DNA of 58,430 nucleotides from CAYPHJ01 sp964410485 (GTDB taxonomy: Bacteria > Desulfobacterota > Binatia > UBA9968), in NCBI GenBank assembly GCA_964410485.1, contig CAYPHJ010000016.1, forward strand, positions 1 through 58,430. Direction: 5' to 3'. The notes under the pieces are model-generated. The model made no database searches. It saw only the letters and a program-made list of their open reading frames with translations, and had not been told where the DNA came from. Shown here in pieces: positions 49,437 through 58,430 of the stretch. The first letter of the stretch is position 1. Every line of letters begins with the position of its first letter. A program made the translations under genes and the position numbers.

Positions 49437-51538
49437 CTAGTGCCTTTCCTTTCGCAGCAGATCAATTTTTTTCAACGTTTCGATCACCGATGTCATCGCG
49501 GCCGCCGAGTCGAGAGAAAACTTCAACTTTCGCTGCCAGTTGGGTCGTTCTTGCCAAGTGCCGGGGACATTCTGGGGTGCCGTCTCGAGCCACAGGTCTT
49601 CCAGCGTCACGAGCAGTAGATGCGCTTCGGATTGGGCCATCTCAAAGAGCCAGGCGCGCAGGACCGCGGCAGGATCCTGTGTCGGCTCCACCAGCCAGCC
49701 GCGGGATTGCAGGTAGGCCGCGAGCGCTTCGCGTTGTGCCGCTCGAGTTCGCCGCTCGCGATCGATTTCCGTGCCCGATAGCAATCCAAGATCGATGCGG
49801 TCGTCGATGTCGTGTTCGTGCCAGAATCCGGCGAAAGTCGGCGTGTCGTGGGTGTTCAAACTCGCGACCGTTGCGACGGGGACGGACGGTAACGCACGAT
49901 TGCGATCGGTACCGACACAAAACTGCCCAACGAACATGCCGTGGACCTTGTGACGCTCCATGGCGGCATTCACGTAGGGCGGCACTGTGCCCAGATTTTC
50001 GCCGGCGATTTCCGCCCGATGCCGCTCGGATTCAAGACTGAGGATGGCGTAGAACTCTTCAGCGGGATAACGCACGTAAACGCCTTCGTTGGGCGCGAAA
50101 CCGCGCGGTACCCAATAAAGACGGTGCAGTCCCATGACGTGATCGATGCGCAGCAAACTCGCCGGAGCCAGGTGGTGTCGCACGCAATCGATGTAGTACG
50201 CGTAGCCCTGATTGCGCAGGCCCTCGGGATTAAGCGGCGGAAAGCCCCAATCCTGACCTTTACTGAAAAAATCGTCCGGCGGCGCGCCGCCGGAGGCGTC
50301 CAGAGCAAACGCCGAGCGCTCGCGCCAGACGTCGTAGCCGTCGCGATTCACTCCCAAAGGAAAATCGAGGTACAGCGCGGCGCGGCTCCCTTTCGTGGCC
50401 GCCAACTCTTGCATCTGTTCGCTGCATTGCCACTGGACATACAAGTGATATTGTTTCGCCTCCGGGCTGTAATGGGCGGGGCTCAGCGTTCCGTTACGAG
50501 CCGGAGGCGGCCATTCGTGCCACGGCTTGTTCTCGCGCTCCACTGTGGCCCGAAAGGCGGCGTAATCCTCGGCTTTTGGGTGAGTGTCGATAAAACGTTC
50601 AAAGCTCTCTCTGCGTTCGGATGGTCCGGTCAAGACCGAACGGGCGAGCTCTTGAAGCACGCGACGCTTGAGCGCCATCGCGCGACGGTATTGGACCAGC
50701 GGCTCAGCACGCAGAGCGTTTAGCTCCTCTTCGAACGAAGAAGAATTTGCTATGGACTTCGCGGCGCCTCTTTGTTTAAGCTCAGGTATGCGGCCGACAT
50801 CGAGGAAAAGCTCATTCCAAAAGAGCCGGCTGACCGGAGCGTAGGGACTCGGATCGTACAGCTGATCCAAGAATGCGGCTAGCAGCGGTAGTGTCGCCAC
50901 CACATTGCCGCCCAACCGATCCACGGTGTTGCTGAAGCTCTGCAGATCGGAAAAGCTTCCCGTGCCCCAGGATCCTTCCGATCGGAGCGCGTACAAGGGA
51001 CAAAAAACTCCCCACCAGGTTCTGTTCTCGGAAGCGAAAGCCCGGAGTGGCGCCGCCAGGAGGGATGCCCGCAGAGTTTGTTCACCGATTTCAAGTCTGA
51101 GACGGTGATAACCGAAGGGGAGGCTTTCAGGAACGGTCAAAAAGCGCGTGATGTAGCTCGCACCATCGAGCCGGAACGCTACCGGGTTACGGCGCTGCTC
51201 GTCGTGACAGACGCCTCTCCGATGCTCGCCACTTTCCAGAACCAACTCGTAATGCACGGTCGCTTCAGCCGACGCGCTCCCGACACGAACCTTCAGGCTT
51301 GGCGGTGCGCCTTGCCAAGCGACTACCACGGGCTCGATACCACGCTGCCAGAGAAAGTGGCGGCGCTGCCGCAGCGCCCCTTCCATGTCTTCCAGCCGCG
51401 TGACCGGCGCGCCGAGAATTTTGAGCACCTCAAGGATGGCTTCCGGGGGGGATTCGCGGTAGCGGCCGGAGACGTCATAGTAGGCCGTCTGGACGTTGTA
51501 CAGCCGGGCCGTCTTGTGGAGCAGATCCTTCGTTGGAG

Positions 51539-51542
<4 letters not shown>
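49437..51542 (-). CDS. malQ: 4-alpha-glucanotransferase (amylomaltase)
   Basis: 701 residues from ATG 51542, which overlaps the treS stop as ATGA; a longer frame to 51602 lies wholly within treS. GH77 marks: APLRAFASENRTWWGVFCPLYALRSEGSWGTGSFSDL, LLRIDHVMGLHRLYWVPRG with the nucleophile Asp, AGENLGTVP with the general acid Glu, and LNTHDTPTFAGFW with the third Asp. It moves malto-oligosaccharide units between chains and frees glucose. The ATGA overlap implies coupled translation with treS. Confidence 0.94.
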
Positions 51543-54901
<3,359 letters not shown>

Positions 54902-54908
54902 AGCAGCT

Positions 54909-56894
54909 CTACATAAAGTAGTCGAAGTCCTGCTCCCGCCGCACGCTGTGACGCACGCGGAAAATATGCGCCGGCACGCTAAGCGGATTCAGCTCGACAT
55001 AGTTCCGGGATCCATGCCACAGATAGCGCGCGTCTGTGAGTAGGTCGTGGACTTGAAAGGGCTTTTGCGAATCGAGACGGATCTCGTCCAGCGGCAAATC
55101 GACCCAACCCGATTGAACATGATGGACGTCGAGATTGACGACCACCAGGATCAGTTCGCCGCCGCCGTCGGTTTGTTTGCTAAAACAGATCATTTCGTCG
55201 TTATCGATGGGGTAAAAACGCAAGCCTCGATCGCTTTGTAGCGCGCTATTTTCCCGGCGAATGCGGTTCACGCGGGCGATCAAATTTTTGAGACTATCGG
55301 GCCGTTCTAGGTCCCAGGTGCGGATCTCATATTTTTCGGAATTCAGATATTCTTCGCTCCCGGGCTCGCGCGCCACGTTTTCGCACAATTCGAAAGCGGG
55401 TCCGTAGATGCCGTAGTTCGCTCCCAGCGTGGCGGCCAGTATGAGCCGGCTGATGAACGCCGGCCGCCCGCCGAACTGCAAGTACTCCGTTAAAATATCG
55501 GGCGTATTGGGCCAGAGGTTGGGGCGGAAAAAATCGGCCAAGGGGTTTTGCGTGATCTCGCTGAAGTACTGCGTCAACTCCCACTTGGTATTGCGCCATG
55601 CGAAGTACGTGTAGGATTGGCTAAAGCCCAGCTTGGCCAGCCGGTACATAACCTTGGGCCGGGTGAACGCCTCGGACAGAAACAGCACGTCCGGGTACGC
55701 GTTCTTGACTTCCCGGATCGCCCACTGCCAAAACGGAAAGGGTTTGGTGTGCGGGTTGTCTACCCGAAAGATGCGCACGCCGTGCTCGCGCCAGAAAATA
55801 AATACGCTTTTTAGCTCCTCCCAAAGGGCCGGCCAGTCTGCGGTTTCAAAATCGAGTGGATAAATGTCTTGATACTTCTTGGGCGGGTTTTCGGCGTACT
55901 GAATCGAGCCGTCGGGACGTTTGCGGAACCATTCCGGATGTTCTTTGACATAGGGATGATCGGGAGTGCATTGAAAGGCAATGTCCAAAGCAATTTCAAT
56001 CCCGAGCTCGTTGGCTTTGGCGACCAACCGGTCGAAGTCTGCGAGGGTGCCGAGTTGTGGGTGAATCGACTTGTGGCCGCCTTCTGCGGCACCGATTGCC
56101 CATGGGCTGCCCACATCATCCGCGCCGGCAATAAGAGCGTTGTTCTTGCCTTTGCGAAACGCGCGACCGACTGGATGAATCGGGGGCAGGTACAGGACAT
56201 CGAAACCCATCGAGGCAACGTACGAGAGACGGTTCTCGCAATCGCGCAGAGTGCCGTGCATGCCCGCTATGGGCGAACAGGAGCGCGGGAACATCTCATA
56301 CCATGAGCTGAAGCTTGCTTTGGCGCGCTCCACTTCAACACAAAGTTCTTTGCTACAGGTCGCCCAACGACGGTCTGGAAATCTCTCCATGAGTTGCGCC
56401 AGTTCGTCGCTGACAGCCGCGGCGTTCGCCTCGCCGGGCGCTGAGCGGAGCGCCGCGACGAACGTTTGCAGCGCCTCCCGCTCGGCTCCTGAGGCGCGCT
56501 GAGTTGCTTGCTGGACGAGTGCGGCTCCTGTGAGCAGATCCACCGAGACGTCCTGGCCGGCCGCTATCTTCTTGGCCAGCCCATCACGCCAGGATCCAAA
56601 TCGATCGATCCAGGCCTGAAGCGTGTAGTCGTACCTTCCCGTTTGGCTGACCTGGAATGCGCCGCGCCAACGATCGTTGGTCAGAGGTTCCATCACAATC
56701 TCGGTCCACGTCGAGTCTCTCTCGTGACGATAGCGCAGCACCGCGGCAATACGGTCATGACCATCCGCGAAAATATCTCCCTCGACGAGCACGCGCTCGC
56801 CGACGACTCGTTTTATGGGGAATTGTCCGCCATCGATTTCCGGTTTAATCCCCTCAATGACGACGCGAGATCGACCTTCGCTGGAGCTTTTCAT
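54909..56894 (-). CDS. glgE: Alpha-1,4-glucan:maltose-1-phosphate maltosyltransferase
   Basis: 661 residues from ATG 56894, the family's usual start (an N-terminal beta domain begins RVVIEGIKPEIDGGQFPIKRVVGE). A longer frame to 57143 crosses repeat DNA and is rejected. GH13_3 marks: SWYEMFPRS, GTLRDCE, PPIHPVGRAFRKGKNN, SPWAIG, D379 in FRVDNPHTKPFPFW (nucleophile) and E408 in FLSEAFTRPKVM (acid). It extends alpha-glucan chains with maltose units from maltose-1-phosphate, the product of TreS-Mak. It is the first gene of the glucan transcript. Confidence 0.96.
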   Translation of the reverse strand: MKSSSEGRSRVVIEGIKPEIDGGQFPIKRVVGERVLVEGDIFADGHDRIAAVLRYRHERDSTWTEIVMEPLTNDRWRGAFQVSQTGRYDYTLQAWIDRFGSWRDGLAKKIAAGQDVSVDLLTGAALVQQATQRASGAEREALQTFVAALRSAPGEANAAAVSDELAQLMERFPDRRWATCSKELCVEVERAKASFSSWYEMFPRSCSPIAGMHGTLRDCENRLSYVASMGFDVLYLPPIHPVGRAFRKGKNNALIAGADDVGSPWAIGAAEGGHKSIHPQLGTLADFDRLVAKANELGIEIALDIAFQCTPDHPYVKEHPEWFRKRPDGSIQYAENPPKKYQDIYPLDFETADWPALWEELKSVFIFWREHGVRIFRVDNPHTKPFPFWQWAIREVKNAYPDVLFLSEAFTRPKVMYRLAKLGFSQSYTYFAWRNTKWELTQYFSEITQNPLADFFRPNLWPNTPDILTEYLQFGGRPAFISRLILAATLGANYGIYGPAFELCENVAREPGSEEYLNSEKYEIRTWDLERPDSLKNLIARVNRIRRENSALQSDRGLRFYPIDNDEMICFSKQTDGGGELILVVVNLDVHHVQSGWVDLPLDEIRLDSQKPFQVHDLLTDARYLWHGSRNYVELNPLSVPAHIFRVRHSVRREQDFDYFM

Positions 56895-56983
56895 TGCACA
56901 AGAAAAAAGAAGAAAATTCTGGCCAGTGTCTAGGGTAGCATCCTCATTTGTTAAGGCAAACGAACGGGCACAAAGCGGTTTAC

Positions 56984-57106
56984 AATTGTTCCAAACGTTC
57001 AAACTGTTCAAACCCTCACCTCTTTCCTCCCCCGTGACACGGGGGAGGATGAAGGAGAGGGCTGAAACGGCGCGCAGCGGTTGAACCGGCTTAAACGTTG
57101 GAACAA
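56984..57106. repeat. GTTCAAAC repeats with a C5/G5 hairpin
   Basis: GTTCCAAACGTTCAAACTGT (56988-57007) and TTCAAACCCTC come first. A 9-bp hairpin CCTCCCCCG (57027-57035) with CGGGGGAGG (57041-57049) follows, then AACGGCGCGCAGCGGTTGAA and TTAAACGTTGGAAC. It is a cousin of the element at 2284-2352. It fills the 257-nt gap before glgE, so it lies in the likely leader or promoter. Confidence 0.65.
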
Positions 57107-57151
57107 AATGCTTCCAGTCGGACGTCGAACTTCGAACTGACACGCTACGGG

Positions 57152-58351
57152 TCAGCCTCGCGTGCCCTCTTCCACTCTGGCAACCTTTCTGATCGAAAGT
57201 CGAACTGTGGCAGGCTGGATATCCTGCAGTCGTAGATCTCTTGGATGCCCCCGCACATTTTGCTCCGAGATATTGAAGGTGCGACGACCCAGTTCGGCCA
57301 ACGAAGCATCTACGGTGACTTTCATTGTGTTCGCATCGAAGAGATAAAAGGCTCTCCGTGGTCCGCTAAAAGTCGCGCTGATCGCGGGCGGCTCGACCGC
57401 TTCCACCTGCAGATTTGGCGGCACATTTTCGACACTCACGGGAATCTTGTAGCTGATCTCTACCACCGTTGCGCCGGGCACGAAGATGTACCAAAAGCCT
57501 ATAGCCAAGGATACAGCCACGGCTTTGGCAATCCAGTTTTCCCGAAAGAAATCCAGGGAGATCTTACGCCGTTCAGGGGTGGGATATTTTTCTTCCAGAA
57601 ATTCCTCGATTACGGCACCGAGCTTTTGAAAATTATCGATCTGCTGCAACCGGCCATTTCGTGCGACAGAGATAGAACCGCGCTCTTCCGAGACGACGAT
57701 GCACAGCGCGTCGGCTAACTCGGCAAGTCCCAGCGCGGCGCTGTGCCGCGTGCCGACGTGGGCGAGCTGCTGAAGATCCTTGGAAAGCGGCAGATGAGTG
57801 GCAAACCGGGCGATCCGGTTGTTTTCGACAATGACGGCGCCGTCGTGGCCGGGAGAATGCGGATCGAAAATGCTCTTTAACAGGGGTTCGCTCAGCCGTC
57901 CCGCCAATAGAATGCCGCCGGTGATGTGACGCTCCAACGGATCATTGCCGCGAATGACGATCAGAGCGCCGATCTTGTCCTTGGCAAAATCGGCCATGGT
58001 GCGCACGAGGATATCAATGGTAGGGGAGCGAAGCACCGGAGTTCGCCGCCGCCGAAAGCTCCACACGGCGATTCGCTCGAACATCTGGCGCAGCTCTTCC
58101 TGAAAAATGACCACGATCATGATCAAGAAGACTGCAAAAAACCCCTGAAAGATCCAAGCAGTCATCTGGAGATCGAGATAGCGTGCCAGCAGGTAAACGG
58201 CGCCCAAAATAAGCATCCCTCGGACGACGAATGCCGCTCGTGTTTGGCGCGCCCAGACAATGGCCGTGTAGAGGAGAACGGCGACGAAGATGATGTCAAT
58301 GATCTCAGAGAATGTGATGAGTGCAAACGGATTAAACAATGTATTGAACAT
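57152..58351 (-). CDS. Diadenylate cyclase (CdaA/DacA-like) fused to a YbbR/CdaR-like domain
   Basis: 399 residues from ATG 58351. The 25-codon extension to 58426 is rejected because its first residues (LSLSKHSE) come from a dispersed repeat. Three membrane helices (about 18-34, 41-57, 66-83) and a coiled-coil-like QEELRQMFERIAVW precede the DAC domain (about 100-245) with HDGA at 169-172 and GTRHSAALGL near 200 (the family's RHRAA motif). A fourth membrane helix (about 273-291) leads to a YbbR-like extracytoplasmic domain (292-388: ISYKIPVSVENVPPNLQV, AISATFSGP). In many bacteria the cyclase (cdaA) and YbbR regulator (cdaR) are separate neighbouring genes; here they are one. It lies upstream of the glucan genes on the same strand, 257 nt away. 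Confidence 0.85.
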   Translation of the reverse strand: MFNTLFNPFALITFSEIIDIIFVAVLLYTAIVWARQTRAAFVVRGMLILGAVYLLARYLDLQMTAWIFQGFFAVFLIMIVVIFQEELRQMFERIAVWSFRRRRTPVLRSPTIDILVRTMADFAKDKIGALIVIRGNDPLERHITGGILLAGRLSEPLLKSIFDPHSPGHDGAVIVENNRIARFATHLPLSKDLQQLAHVGTRHSAALGLAELADALCIVVSEERGSISVARNGRLQQIDNFQKLGAVIEEFLEEKYPTPERRKISLDFFRENWIAKAVAVSLAIGFWYIFVPGATVVEISYKIPVSVENVPPNLQVEAVEPPAISATFSGPRRAFYLFDANTMKVTVDASLAELGRRTFNISEQNVRGHPRDLRLQDIQPATVRLSIRKVARVEEGTRG

Positions 58352-58400
58352 AGGCTGAAATACTCGCGGTTTGAGGTCTAGCAGGTTGCTGAAAAAAGAT

Positions 58401-58430
58401 TCGGAATGCTTCGACAGGCTCAGCATGAAC
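58401..58430. repeat. Dispersed GTTCATGCTGAGCCTGTCGA-type repeat, cut by window end
   Basis: The minus strand reads GTTCATGCTGAGCCTGTCGA then AGCATTCCGA, a common dispersed motif in environmental bacteria. It supplies the false start LSLSKHSE upstream of the cyclase gene. Confidence 0.65.

Noticed and set aside
56895..57143. 83-codon N-terminal extension of glgE
   Set aside because: Encoded by GTTCAAA repeats and the C5/G5 hairpin.
58352..58426. 25-codon N-terminal extension of the diadenylate cyclase
   Set aside because: It begins with LSLSKHSE, the translation of a common dispersed repeat.

Overview
The window reads as a piece of a GC-rich, Gram-negative-type soil or subsurface bacterium. 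Outer-membrane logic is clear: an OmpA-type lipoprotein, a YdbH/YdbL pair and several lipoproteins. The gene mix suggests an uncultured Desulfobacterota/Binatota-, Tectomicrobia-, Methylomirabilota- or Rokubacteria-like lineage: orphan NMT1-type binding proteins, UbiD decarboxylases, class III CoA-transferases, a GrdB-like selenoprotein and a large trehalose/alpha-glucan locus. This placement is inference, because there is no rRNA or marker gene here. No tRNA, rRNA, CRISPR array, insertion sequence or prophage was seen.

Region 1 (1-26.3 kb) is a patchwork of small transcription units that looks like aromatic or xenobiotic acid catabolism. It holds a GrdB-family protein with an in-frame UGA, a 2-hydroxyacid oxidase, an SDR lacking the usual catalytic pair, a CmcJ/NvfI-like protein, a LigB-type extradiol dioxygenase, a VOC protein, a MEKHLA protein, two NMT1-type binding proteins (one leaderless), two UbiD decarboxylases, an FmdB zinc ribbon, a dienelactone hydrolase, an alpha/beta hydrolase, a JAMM peptidase, a lytic transglycosylase and two CoA-transferases. 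A large MASE1-PAS-GAF hybrid histidine kinase sits among them.

Region 2 (26.6-40 kb) is membrane and housekeeping: a giant membrane/spermidine-synthase-like/TPR fusion, proC, an SLC13 permease with RCK_C-like domains, a UspA protein, ydbH-ydbL-like envelope genes, a polyproline OmpA lipoprotein and a glycerate kinase.

Region 3 (40-58.4 kb) is one long minus-strand locus for alpha-glucan and trehalose metabolism: glgE, treS-mak fusion, malQ, glgB, glgA, glgC, treZ and a GH57/DUF3536 enzyme. A diadenylate cyclase fused to a YbbR-like domain lies just upstream on the same strand. Together these would make maltose-1-phosphate from trehalose (TreS-Mak), polymerise it (GlgE), branch it (GlgB), and also run the ADP-glucose route (GlgC/GlgA).

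The most notable points are: (i) the UGA-containing UxxC protein, with a perfect stem-loop 18 nt after the UGA that fits a bacterial SECIS; (ii) the cyclase-YbbR fusion beside the glucan operon; and (iii) many intergenic low-complexity or hairpin repeat families, several of which abut start codons and create false N-terminal extensions. Several start codons were moved inward from the longest reading frame for this reason.
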